Both the position numbers and the translations under genes were made by a program. Positions 1 to 6,090 of a DNA stretch of 44,261 bases are shown here, piece by piece. Where the stretch lies: IMG/VR virus record IMGVR_UViG_3300033553_000042, positions 1-44,261 of that record, one strand, 5' to 3'. This DNA comes from a virus. Position 1 is the first letter of the stretch, and the number at the start of each line of letters is the position of its first letter. The notes beneath the pieces were generated by a model, which saw only the letters and a list, made by a program, of their open reading frames with translations, searched no databases and was not told the origin of the DNA.

Positions 1-164
1 AGCTGAACCAACCGCTGCAAAGCATGTGTACTCGTAAGTTACATCATCATATTTAATAATAGTGCTGGGGAGGTATCGTCTGAAATCCTAACCGACTTAG
101 TGAGGTCTGCGTTGGTTACTATAGCCCCGTAGAACCTCTTCATTAAATCTGGTAATGCGAACAT
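1..164 (-). CDS. 5' part of junction-spanning late protein, apparent frameshift
   Basis: The ATG at 164 follows an AGGAAA ribosome site and opens a 41-codon frame beginning MFALPDLMKRFYG that stops at 39. A second frame, one base back, is open from 87 to 1. It reads protein-like (YDDVTYEYTCFAAVGSA) and continues in frame across the window ends into 44261. The start signal is in one frame and the body in the other. A one-base backward shift between 87 and 42, for instance at the CCCC run 67-70, would give one protein of about 165 residues. It lies between tail fibre and terminase genes, so a virion or fibre-associated role is likely, but I do not recognise the family. A missed base in the C run, real decay or unusual frameshifting are all possible. 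Confidence 0.5.
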
Positions 165-259
165 GTTTATTTCCTGTAATTAATTAGTGAGTTCTTACGT
201 CTAATTGGTGGAGTGCGTTTAGTGCACTTTCTAGTGTGGGTTTGTCAGTATTCATTAGT

Positions 260-1441
260 CTAATTTCCCACCCTGACAATTGAGAGTCTAGCTCCGTAGA
301 CTCCGGTAGATAACCCTATTGTCCAGGAGTCTGACCCAGCGTAAACCTTAACTTCATCTAGCGCAGATAATCTGACAATTGAAGAAATACCTAAGTTTCC
401 TAACGGGGCTATGCTCCCTCTAGCTGGTAAGAAGCTTTTTAGTTTTGTAACCCCATTAACGTACAGCATTAACGAGCCTATAGTTGCACCATCAGATGGA
501 GCTTGAAAGTATACGCTTGTATCTATGGCATACAATCCAGCTGTAGGTATAATATATTTTTTAAAGGATGTATCCCATCCAGACGCGCTATCTTCTGAGG
601 GGGTATCAAATTCTACTAGGGTGAATACACTTGTGTTATTCGTTAACTGCTTCTCACTAGTCAACGTTGGTGGTATAGCAGCTAATTTAGTCCCTATCTC
701 CTGAGTGATTGCCTCAAGGTTAGTTCCTTCGAAGCGATTGCCAGCATCTGTAGCGGATACAGCGGCGGCGGAGGTTTCTCCCGTGCCTATGTTTTGCCAG
801 CTAGTGCCATTGAAAGTTCTGTTTAAGCCTAGTGCTGTGTTGAAGTAGATGTCCCCTGCGGTGGAGGCATTACCATTATCATCTAGATTTGTCTCAACAG
901 CTCTAGCTAGGTATATCTGGGATTGAATTGCGGTCTTAACACCGTTCACTGTTATCACATCAGCATTGGTGGCGTCTACGTCTAATCCGGTCAAAGCTAC
1001 ATCATCATGAGTTAAGACTACATCTGCATTTGCTAGTGCTACCTGTGCTGCTGCTAGCGCTACTTGGTCTGCGGCTAGGCTCACCTGTGCTGCCCCGTTA
1101 GTGGTGGCAAGACCCGCCTGTATAGCAGCCTTAGCTGAATAGTGTAGGGCAGAGAATTCTCCAACCCCACCACCAGCAGCTACACTGACAGCAATATTCT
1201 CAGCCTTCTGAGCCCACTCCTCAGCATACCCTACTTGATTAGAGAGTTCTAATGTAGAATAGTTGAGAATGTTAAAATCACCCATATCGAGGTCATTATC
1301 CATGACGTTAGGTTCACCAACAAACCCATCTCTCCAGAGAACATTATTATTGAATGTATCCTCGATAAGCTGGAGCCTAGCATTAATAGCCGTTACACTG
1401 GCATAGGCTCCTGTTATTGGACTTAGTAGTATTTTAGCCAT
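260..1441 (-). CDS. Tail fibre protein with C1q-like C-terminal domain
   Basis: This 393-residue protein is probably the receptor-binding fibre. Residues 1-70 look like a virion-attachment segment (SPITGAYASVTAINARLQLIED). Residues about 75-175 are Ala-rich with the repeated pattern AAQVALA / NADV / THDDVALTGLDV, typical of phage fibre shafts that form trimeric coiled coils. Residues about 260-393 are beta-rich and look like a C1q/TNF-type jelly roll (FTLVEFDTPSED, YIIPTAGLYAIDTSVYFQAP, LYVNGV, VRLSALDEVKVYAG). It is the first gene of the leftward late unit, preceded by AGGAG. The fibre call is firm from composition and position; the C1q-like fold is inferred from pattern. Confidence 0.85.
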   Translation of the reverse strand: MAKILLSPITGAYASVTAINARLQLIEDTFNNNVLWRDGFVGEPNVMDNDLDMGDFNILNYSTLELSNQVGYAEEWAQKAENIAVSVAAGGGVGEFSALHYSAKAAIQAGLATTNGAAQVSLAADQVALAAAQVALANADVVLTHDDVALTGLDVDATNADVITVNGVKTAIQSQIYLARAVETNLDDNGNASTAGDIYFNTALGLNRTFNGTSWQNIGTGETSAAAVSATDAGNRFEGTNLEAITQEIGTKLAAIPPTLTSEKQLTNNTSVFTLVEFDTPSEDSASGWDTSFKKYIIPTAGLYAIDTSVYFQAPSDGATIGSLMLYVNGVTKLKSFLPARGSIAPLGNLGISSIVRLSALDEVKVYAGSDSWTIGLSTGVYGARLSIVRVGN

Positions 1442-1453
1442 AGGCTCCTATCC

Positions 1454-1472
1454 ATCGGGGTTACTAAACCCC
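1454..1472. repeat. 19-base hairpin repeat, copy 1
   Basis: The sequence ATCGGGGTTACTAAACCCC recurs exactly at 1892-1910. It folds as GGGGTT / AACCCC with an ACTA loop. This copy lies 12 bases upstream of the tail fibre start, so it would sit in the fibre mRNA leader on the minus strand. No T-run follows, so it is not a plain terminator. Confidence 0.7.
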
Positions 1473-1481
1473 TTGTTAAAT

Positions 1482-1495
1482 CTCCCTTTCGGGAG
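1482..1495. other. Short GC hairpin in fibre leader
   Basis: CTCCC TTTC GGGAG forms a 5-bp stem with a 4-base loop, 10 bases beyond the first 19-base hairpin repeat. Together they would make a two-stem leader upstream of the tail fibre gene on the minus strand. The role is unknown; mRNA stabilisation or processing is possible. Confidence 0.4.
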
Positions 1496-1655
1496 GGTCT
1501 TAAGAGAGACCAATCTATCTGTACTTGTGGAGAGAAACATTATACTCCACTAAGGCATGTTTGTTTTTAAATAACTCTTTATTCTTTCTTAGTATCTTTA
1601 CTAGCTAATTCGAGCAATTCTATATACTTGCTAGTGAGAACAACAATATACTCTT

Positions 1656-1688
1656 TATATAGTCGATTGGTGAAAAAAACCCTGAAAA
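1656..1688. promoter_or_regulatory. Bipartite repeat element, copy A
   Basis: TATATAGT, then exactly 16 bases, then CCCTGAAAA. The same two blocks with the same 16-base gap occur at 5897-5929 and 34176-34208. Read on the minus strand it is TTTTCAGGG, 16 bases, ACTATATA, which resembles a -35/-10 promoter pair pointing at the tail fibre gene 215 bases away. It could be a phage promoter or a regulator site. Confidence 0.5.
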
Positions 1689-1817
1689 ATAATTTAGTTC
1701 CCTTAAATATCAAGCACTTAGTTTTTAAGTCTTTTATACGTAACCTATTGTTTATTTAGGAAACCTAAGGACAAACGGTAGACCCTCTAACTTTTCTGGA
1801 GAAATTTAGGAGGTGTA

Positions 1818-1919
1818 ATGCATACTCCTCCGAGAAGTCGACCCCCTGCTACCCCCTTAGTATATTTTAGCATATTAGAGGATGCTAATCAATCGGGGTT
1901 ACTAAACCCCCATCTCTGA
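1818..1919 (+). CDS. Possible 33-residue small protein
   Basis: An ATG with an excellent ribosome site (AGGAGGTG) opens a frame beginning MHTPPRSRPPATPLVY that ends at TGA 1917-1919. The ribosome site and start lie inside a hairpin: GGAGG pairs with CCTCC, and GTA with TAC, around the loop ATGCA, so initiation could be gated by structure. The downstream end overlaps the second 19-base hairpin repeat. Composition is not convincing for a folded protein. It may be a leader peptide or chance. Confidence 0.25.
   Translation: MHTPPRSRPPATPLVYFSILEDANQSGLLNPHL
1892..1910. repeat. 19-base hairpin repeat, copy 2
   Basis: Exact second copy of the hairpin at 1454-1472, 438 bases away and in the same orientation. 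Exact conservation in otherwise unrelated flanks suggests selection or a recent duplication. It could act as a protein-binding site or an RNA processing element. Confidence 0.65.
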
Positions 1920-2061
1920 AGGGATAGGAAAAAGTTTCCAGACCACCGAGTCACCCACTAAGTAATATTAATTGTATACATATCAATGCCTTACAACCAC
2001 CCACAATGATTCTCACCTACGTATCAACCTATTTACACTATATATATAAAAGAAATGTTAC

Positions 2062-2080
2062 ATGAGAATGATTCTCGTTT
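2062..2080. promoter_or_regulatory. Fur-box-like palindrome
   Basis: The core TGAGAATGATTCTCG agrees at 12 of 15 positions with the bacterial Fur 7-1-7 consensus TGATAATGATTATCA. A half-site (CAATGATTCTCA) lies at 2004-2015. The palindrome is upstream of the sigma70-like promoter for the first early gene. Host Fur binding is an inference; part of this segment belongs to a motif repeated at 3207-3229. Confidence 0.35.
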
Positions 2081-2088
2081 GCATTCCC
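2066..2088 (+). repeat. 23-base upstream motif, copy 1
   Basis: The segment GAATG-A-TTCT-C-GTTTG-C-ATTCCC matches 3207-3229 at 20 of 23 positions. Both copies are upstream of a rightward gene (106 and 24 bases from the start). They may be operator or activator sites for early transcription. Confidence 0.5.
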
Positions 2089-2131
2089 TTAACGGTTATA
2101 CAATCAATTGTAATTCATTTGATGAAAGCGC

Positions 2132-2160
2132 TTGCTATCTCGAATCACTTCTGATATTGT
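2132..2160 (+). promoter_or_regulatory. Candidate early sigma70 promoter
   Basis: TTGCTA at 2132-2137 and TATTGT at 2155-2160 are separated by 17 bases, with TG one base before the -10 as in extended -10 promoters. It points at the gene starting at 2194. With no phage RNA polymerase, early genes must use the host enzyme, which fits. Confidence 0.4.
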
Positions 2161-2193
2161 CTTATCTCCATTCATCAATAAAGAGATATACAC

Positions 2194-3009
2194 ATGAATA
2201 ACACACAATCTACAGGAACCGTATTAGACCTACCTTATAGAGACGTATCCGGTCATATCCGTGAAGCCCTTATGAGTGATGCTGTCACTGTCAAGGCTAG
2301 CCGTAAGATTAGTAAACAACGTATGCTCGATAGCCTCTTCGATAGTGACACTGGCATAGTACATGAGCAATCAAACGAGTTAATGCAACTGATTAACGAT
2401 GAGTACCAAGTAGACATGGTTGAAGTGTCCTCTGGTAATGGTCAAGCTCGTAATGTATGGAATAATGTGACAGGTAGCTATGATGTATACCTATCTGCCG
2501 ATGGTCGGGAGGGTAACGAGCATGGACATATGGGGTTAGAGTCAGCATTAGTAGATTCTTATGAAGGTATTGATAATAAGAATGAAGCTATCATACCCGC
2601 TTATGAGATAACAGACGATGAAGGCCATGTATTAAGGACGGACGATATGTCTAATATGGTTACAGTGGATAATTCTAACTACTCCATATGGGACACTATA
2701 GCGGAAAAGGGGGCGCTAATCATACGTCACCAAGGACACTGGAAAGGTGCGGGTTGTCGGTTCGATAGTGCTAACTACGTTAAGCGTGAAGCCCTCCGTA
2801 TGATTAAGAAGAATAACCGCTTGTTAGGCTTAACAGGTGAAAGAAGCGGTTCCCATACCACATTAAAGGAAGTGAGTGTTAAACAACTAAATGTAGATAA
2901 GAAAGGCAATAGACACCTGTCTAATCTAGCAAAGCAAGCCAGACGTGGGCAGCAATGGGCAAGGGACGAACTCACCAAGATAGGTTATAACGAGTTTAGT
3001 GCTACATAA
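2194..3009 (+). CDS. Early protein of unknown function
   Basis: This 271-residue acidic-to-neutral protein is the first gene of the rightward unit, with its own promoter candidate upstream and a strong terminator just after. It is therefore probably expressed alone and at once after infection, as host-takeover or anti-defence genes often are. I see no membrane segment or recognised motif. The C-terminal quarter is basic (KQLNVDKKGNRHLSNLAKQA, RRGQQWARDEL) and could bind nucleic acid or protein. The family is not recognised. Confidence 0.75.
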   Translation: MNNTQSTGTVLDLPYRDVSGHIREALMSDAVTVKASRKISKQRMLDSLFDSDTGIVHEQSNELMQLINDEYQVDMVEVSSGNGQARNVWNNVTGSYDVYLSADGREGNEHGHMGLESALVDSYEGIDNKNEAIIPAYEITDDEGHVLRTDDMSNMVTVDNSNYSIWDTIAEKGALIIRHQGHWKGAGCRFDSANYVKREALRMIKKNNRLLGLTGERSGSHTTLKEVSVKQLNVDKKGNRHLSNLAKQARRGQQWARDELTKIGYNEFSAT

Positions 3010-3032
3010 GACTTTTCTAACATACTAATATA

Positions 3033-3054
3033 AGCCCCTTAATTGGGGCTTTTT
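3033..3054 (+). terminator. Rho-independent terminator after first early gene
   Basis: AGCCCC, loop TTAATT, GGGGCT followed by TTTT: a perfect 6-bp stem and T-run 23 bases after the stop of the 2194-3009 gene. Confidence 0.9.
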
Positions 3055-3206
3055 GTGGGTGTGTATAAAGTATGCCCATTCTAGCTATAGAATGCTATCA
3101 TCATCCGCCCTGTATTGACGTATAAGCAACTATCTCCCATAAGATAGGGCATAGGTAGGGCGATTAATAGCCCTCCTTATATCGCCTTACAATCGTTTCT
3201 AAATAC

Positions 3207-3229
3207 GAATGCTTCTTGTTTGTATTCCC
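3207..3229 (+). repeat. 23-base upstream motif, copy 2
   Basis: GAATG-C-TTCT-T-GTTTG-T-ATTCCC, 20 of 23 identical to 2066-2088. It lies 24 bases before the ATG at 3253, between the terminator and a new cluster of small genes, as a promoter or operator element for that cluster would. Confidence 0.45.
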
Positions 3230-3252
3230 ATATTAAGTAAAGGGACAACATT

Positions 3253-3378
3253 ATGACTAATAATAGGTACGAATTTAAACTGCTCCTAATAGGATTTAGA
3301 GCAAGATTGCAAGGTGATGGGCACACTCTCTGGCTAGTGGAGCAAGAGATGAGTCGACTGGAGAAGAAACATGGCTGA
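3253..3378 (+). CDS. Small hypothetical protein (41 aa)
   Basis: The frame begins MTNNRYEFKLLLIGFRARL and ends EKKHG. It has an AAAGGGAC ribosome site. It is the first gene of a cluster of four overlapping small genes and its stop overlaps the next start. Likely a single amphipathic helix with a basic tail. The function is unknown. Confidence 0.6.
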   Translation: MTNNRYEFKLLLIGFRARLQGDGHTLWLVEQEMSRLEKKHG

Positions 3379-3472
3379 GGAAGACGAGGCTATACTGGCA
3401 TACTATGAGCAAGGTGGTAATGCTGAGAATGAATACCTTGCATACTTAGATTATCTGGAGGTGAGGGCATGA
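3371..3472 (+). CDS. Small acidic hypothetical protein (33 aa)
   Basis: MAEEDEAILAYYEQGGNAEN opens a very acidic, tyrosine-rich peptide. It overlaps the previous gene by 8 bases and the next by 4 (ATGA), so it would be translated by coupling. No strong ribosome site of its own is seen. Confidence 0.5.
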   Translation: MAEEDEAILAYYEQGGNAENEYLAYLDYLEVRA

Positions 3473-3618
3473 GCGCTTTAACCACATTCATTGTATTAAC
3501 CCTGTTTTATGGGGGTGGTGCAGTTATTAGTGAGACTTACTACCCGTGTGATAGGGTGGTGAGAGGCCCTGATGTCACATTGGAACAGTGTCTAGCTAAG
3601 GAGAAGGGTTATGAGTAG
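3469..3618 (+). CDS. Small exported or membrane protein (49 aa)
   Basis: The first 22 residues are hydrophobic (MSALTTFIVLTLFYGGGAVI) as in a signal peptide or one membrane helix, followed by a short polar part with two cysteines (YPCDRV, EQCLAKEK) that could form a disulphide outside the cytoplasm. GGAGGTGAGGGC precedes the start. The function is unknown; envelope-directed early proteins include superinfection-exclusion factors, but nothing here proves that. Confidence 0.6.
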   Translation: MSALTTFIVLTLFYGGGAVISETYYPCDRVVRGPDVTLEQCLAKEKGYE

Positions 3619-3739
3619 TGCAATATTAATATTAACTGGTCTGATACTGGTAGTACTAGCCGCAGTAGGTACGATGTGGGAATGCCTGTACAGTGACTTC
3701 AATCACGTAGATTATACGAGAAGGGATAGGAATCGGTAG
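3611..3739 (+). CDS. Small membrane protein (42 aa)
   Basis: MSSAILILTGLILVVLAAVG is a clear transmembrane helix, followed by a charged tail with many Arg and Asp residues. It overlaps the previous gene by 8 bases. Two adjacent tiny membrane proteins suggest a paired role in the envelope. Not recognised. Confidence 0.6.
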   Translation: MSSAILILTGLILVVLAAVGTMWECLYSDFNHVDYTRRDRNR

Positions 3740-3740
3740 G

Positions 3741-3813
3741 GATAATAGCATTAGAGATCAATGGTCTAAGACAATCTAATGATAAGAGACTTCACGAGTC
3801 TAGTGCTATTATC
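3741..3813 (+). ncRNA. Multibranch structured RNA candidate
   Basis: A 10-bp closing stem pairs GATAATAGCA (3741-3750) with TGCTATTATC (3804-3813). It encloses a stem TTAGA (3751-3755) with TCTAA (either 3765-3769 or 3775-3779) and a stem AGACT / AGTCT around loop TCACG (3787-3801). The fold lies in the only gap between the small membrane genes and the next gene (3852). It could be an mRNA leader, processing site or small RNA. Confidence 0.45.
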
Positions 3814-3851
3814 GGTATCAATTCGATGCTACTTTCAACATGAGGTGATTT

Positions 3852-4505
3852 ATGAGTAAATCAGACGGATTCCGCTACCCTGTTATGAATACAGTGGGCG
3901 ATGTAGAAAAAGTTATTGGTGGTGCGATTGATGCCGCTAAGACAATGAAGAAGAAGGTACAGTATGCCGCCATTGGTTGCATGATTCTAGCTGGTAAGCC
4001 GGGTAAGGCCGACGATGGCAAGGAATTTGTGGAGCATGCTATCATCCAAGCTAACTTCTTAGTGGAACAGCTAGGTAATGGCATCAAGGGTGAGGGCTTA
4101 GTCAAGTATCTTGTCCAGATGTGTGGCTTCGTTGTTAGCACCGATGCTAAGGACGGCTTTGTTAATGTGAAGGATGAAGCGTGGATACGTGCCAACCTCG
4201 AGAAGGCTAAGGAAGTTGCTTGGTATAAGTTTGCACCAGCCACCCCGTTCAAGGGGTTTGATATGGCTGTTAAGCTGGGTCAACTGCTCAATGAAGCGGA
4301 TAAGGCGGTCAAGCTTGCTGATACTGATACGGAAAAGGCTAAAGAGATTAAGGTTGACCGGGATATGCTCGACATATTGCACAGTCTAGTCTCAGGCTCT
4401 CCTGTTACCGCTGAGCATGCGCTTCGCTTAGTTGAACGCTTGATACCTGAGCAATCAGAAGATGCGGCTAACGACGTTGTAGAGCCTCTGGTAGCTAACG
4501 GTTAG
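3852..4505 (+). CDS. Hypothetical early protein (217 aa)
   Basis: The start ATG has AGGTGAT upstream. The protein is helical, with Ala/Gly/Lys-rich stretches (VEKVIGGAIDAAKTMKKKVQ, AAIGCMILAGKPGK) and a C-terminal region of helices (ILHSLVSGSPVTAEHALRLV). It has no signal peptide and no recognised catalytic motif. It stands alone between two structured RNA segments. Its GAG, GCT and AAG codons are used regularly, which suggests good expression. The function is unknown. Confidence 0.8.
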   Translation: MSKSDGFRYPVMNTVGDVEKVIGGAIDAAKTMKKKVQYAAIGCMILAGKPGKADDGKEFVEHAIIQANFLVEQLGNGIKGEGLVKYLVQMCGFVVSTDAKDGFVNVKDEAWIRANLEKAKEVAWYKFAPATPFKGFDMAVKLGQLLNEADKAVKLADTDTEKAKEIKVDRDMLDILHSLVSGSPVTAEHALRLVERLIPEQSEDAANDVVEPLVANG

Positions 4506-4526
4506 AGCTAGTCATGCGACGTAGGT

Positions 4527-4598
4527 GCTCAGCCTGTCTAAGGCTGGAGCAATTAACCTGTACCGGCTAAACAGGTACGCTGGATTCTAGTAACCAGC
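4527..4598 (+). ncRNA. Three tandem hairpins
   Basis: Hairpin 1 pairs GCTCAGCC (4527-4534) with GGCT-G-GAGC (4542-4550). Hairpin 2 pairs CCTGT (4557-4561) with ACAGG (4571-4575), or GTACC with GGTAC. Hairpin 3 pairs GCTGG (4579-4583) with CCAGC (4594-4598). They fill the gap between two genes and none has a T-run. A structured leader or RNase-processed spacer is the likely explanation. Confidence 0.4.
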
Positions 4599-4646
4599 AC
4601 TAATTCTTAAGGGTAGCGAATGCTATCATTATCTGGAGTAATTAAA

Positions 4647-5063
4647 ATGTATTATGAAGAACAGTTAGTTGCTAAGGAGTGGCTTTACCGAACAACCCCT
4701 CAAGGGAAGTGGCTTCCACGAGACACCACGTGGTGTTGTAACCACTGTGACCGAAATTTCATGGATGATGATTATGATGTGGTGGCTAAGCATGAGGAAA
4801 TATGTCTAAGAAACCCTGAAGTCCTTGTTAAGAATCGGAAGGAGAGGGTTCTAGATTTGGATATTAAAGACCACACATTAACAGGTGGGTCCATCCTAAA
4901 ATTAGTGGATGAAAAGGATGGCCGTATCTACATTAGCATCTCTCAACCCGGAGTGAATGGCCGTGTTGAGCAGGGGATGTACCTGACAGATGATATGGAG
5001 TTGAGTTTAATAGGTTGGTTAAACTACCGGGACGTCGTGAGGGGTAAAGCAAAGCTATCATGA
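4647..5063 (+). CDS. Small zinc-finger-like protein (138 aa)
   Basis: Two starts are possible. The ATG at 4647 has GGAG eight bases upstream; an in-frame ATG at 4620 behind AAGGG would add nine residues. Near the N-terminus CCNHCDRNF followed by KHEEIC gives a Cys-x2-Cys ... His-x3-Cys arrangement typical of a small zinc finger. The rest is beta-rich (GGSILKLVDEKDGRIYISIS). It overlaps the next gene at ATGA. Possible nucleic-acid or protein adaptor; family not recognised. Confidence 0.7.
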   Translation: MYYEEQLVAKEWLYRTTPQGKWLPRDTTWCCNHCDRNFMDDDYDVVAKHEEICLRNPEVLVKNRKERVLDLDIKDHTLTGGSILKLVDEKDGRIYISISQPGVNGRVEQGMYLTDDMELSLIGWLNYRDVVRGKAKLS

Positions 5064-5257
5064 TCCTCAAAAAGCCAGTCGTACTCTTCCAGTTAAGGGA
5101 GGGGTATTATGCAGAAGTGGGTAAGCCTGCCTTTTGTAACCCTATTAACCACCCTAGTGATGGGGTGAGTAACCGAGCAACAGTAAGGACGTCTCCTGTG
5201 ATCGATAAGAAAGGGGATAGATTCGAGACTCTGAATACCATATATAAAGGGGTGTGA
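5060..5257 (+). CDS. Small hypothetical protein (65 aa)
   Basis: It starts at ATGA overlapping the previous stop, so it is coupled to the zinc-finger gene. It is a basic protein without membrane segments (MILKKPVVLFQLREGYYAEV). The function is unknown. Confidence 0.6.
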   Translation: MILKKPVVLFQLREGYYAEVGKPAFCNPINHPSDGVSNRATVRTSPVIDKKGDRFETLNTIYKGV

Positions 5258-5258
5258 G

Positions 5259-5477
5259 ATGGATAGTACAGTAAATAAGCTCGTATTCTTAAAGAAGAAC
5301 GGGATATCAGTAGCGGAGAAGACGCTAGGTAATGGCCTTAATGTTAAGGTTATCGAGACGCCAGAGGGATATCTAGTTAACACTAACCACCCCCTAACTA
5401 AACAGCAATATTATGAGTATATGTCTCAAGTCCATAGCTATGTCCGAGTAATAGCAAAGCTGGGGCCAGTGGTATGA
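5259..5477 (+). CDS. Small hypothetical protein (72 aa)
   Basis: AAGGGGTGTGAG precedes the ATG. The body GLNVKVIETPEGYLVNTNHP and its C-terminal helix resemble the layout of the next gene product (RVTVIDTGKAFLVSPKSAKF), so the two may be diverged duplicates. It overlaps that gene by four bases. The function is unknown. Confidence 0.65.
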   Translation: MDSTVNKLVFLKKNGISVAEKTLGNGLNVKVIETPEGYLVNTNHPLTKQQYYEYMSQVHSYVRVIAKLGPVV

Positions 5478-5686
5478 TTAACTTTGCTACAAAGGACTTC
5501 AAAGAGGGGTCAGGGATGAACGTTATGACCCTTGTGTTCGATAATTGTATACGAGTTACCGTTATTGACACAGGTAAGGCATTCCTAGTGAGTCCTAAGA
5601 GCGCCAAGTTCCCACAGAAACTCAAACAAACCCTCCGTGAGGTAGATGACTATCTCACCCAAATACGTAATTACCGGAGAAGATAA
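5474..5686 (+). CDS. Small hypothetical protein (70 aa)
   Basis: It starts at ATGA overlapping the previous stop. An internal Met follows AGGGATGAACGTT, so a shorter form is possible. A beta-hairpin region followed by a helix (LKQTLREVDDYLTQIRNYRR) mirrors the upstream gene product, which suggests a duplicated pair. The function is unknown. Confidence 0.6.
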   Translation: MINFATKDFKEGSGMNVMTLVFDNCIRVTVIDTGKAFLVSPKSAKFPQKLKQTLREVDDYLTQIRNYRRR

Positions 5687-5853
5687 TGAACATAGGTAAA
5701 ATGAACCCGATACGGGCGGCGCTATTCGGACGTATTAAACGTTTAGTAGCAGATTGGAAGGCTAATCCAGTTCAGAATCATATGAGCTTAGTCATGGCTC
5801 GTGAACTTAACAACGAGTTTATGTCACGTAGTCGTGGTAAGGGTAGAAATTAA
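5686..5853 (+). CDS. Small basic protein (55 aa)
   Basis: The start overlaps the preceding TAA (TAATG) and GGAGAAG lies upstream. The protein MNIGKMNPIRAALFGRIKRL with tail SRSRGKGRN is strongly basic and probably helical; binding to nucleic acid is plausible. It is the last gene before the palindromic repeat element B. Confidence 0.6.
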   Translation: MNIGKMNPIRAALFGRIKRLVADWKANPVQNHMSLVMARELNNEFMSRSRGKGRN

Positions 5854-5879
5854 GAGATACTTCTAGCCACTCCTAGAAA

Positions 5880-5929
5880 GTCTTATTATACTATAGTATA
5901 TAGTGGATTGACTAAAATAACCCTGAAAA
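5880..5929. promoter_or_regulatory. Bipartite repeat element, copy B
   Basis: Bases 5880-5904 are identical over 25 bases to 34159-34183 and contain the perfect 14-base palindrome TATACTATAGTATA. TATATAGT (5897-5904), a 16-base spacer and CCCTGAAAA (5921-5929) match copies A and C. It sits 11 bases before the gene at 5941, at the head of the block leading into the ubiquitin-like cassette. Promoter or operator. Confidence 0.55.
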
Positions 5930-5940
5930 TGAGGTGATAT

Positions 5941-6090
5941 ATGTATGAATCGATAAAGATTAGACGGTTAATGGATGAAATAGATCGCTTTGAACTCCAC
6001 AAGGTGTGGATAGCCGGTTGTATTAAATACCTCCGGAACGCTATCATTAAAGAAGCAGCTTTAAACCAACCTAATTCCCTACATAAGTAG
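5941..6090 (+). CDS. Small helical protein (49 aa)
   Basis: GAGGTGAT gives a strong ribosome site for the ATG. MYESIKIRRLMDEIDRFELH and the rest read as one or two helices with mixed charge. It is the first gene after repeat element B. Not recognised. Confidence 0.6.
   Translation: MYESIKIRRLMDEIDRFELHKVWIAGCIKYLRNAIIKEAALNQPNSLHK

Larger units (their letters stand above)
1442..2193. other. Divergent control region between early and late units
   Basis: About 750 bases without a long gene, between the leftward tail fibre gene and the rightward early gene. It holds two exact 19-base hairpin repeats, a further hairpin at 1482-1495, one copy of the bipartite repeat (1656-1688), a 33-codon frame with a strong ribosome site (1818-1919), a Fur-box-like palindrome (2062-2080) and a sigma70-like promoter (2132-2160). 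This is where the early and late promoters most likely sit. I see no direct-repeat cluster that would mark a replication origin. Confidence 0.7.

Noticed and set aside
3741-3813. Cloverleaf-like shape resembling a tRNA
   Set aside because: No T-loop sequence, no CCA-side pairing pattern, wrong arm sizes and AT-rich closing stem. Kept as a structured RNA, not as a tRNA.
3875-4382. Minus-strand frames of 125 and 94 codons under the 217-aa gene
   Set aside because: They lie wholly within a well-supported plus-strand gene with a good ribosome site and have no matching operon or start signals.
5880-5929. T7-type phage RNA polymerase promoter in the palindromic repeat (CTATAG-like cores)
   Set aside because: No single-subunit RNA polymerase gene exists in the window and the 23-base T7-class consensus is not matched. 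A sigma-type or regulator site fits better.
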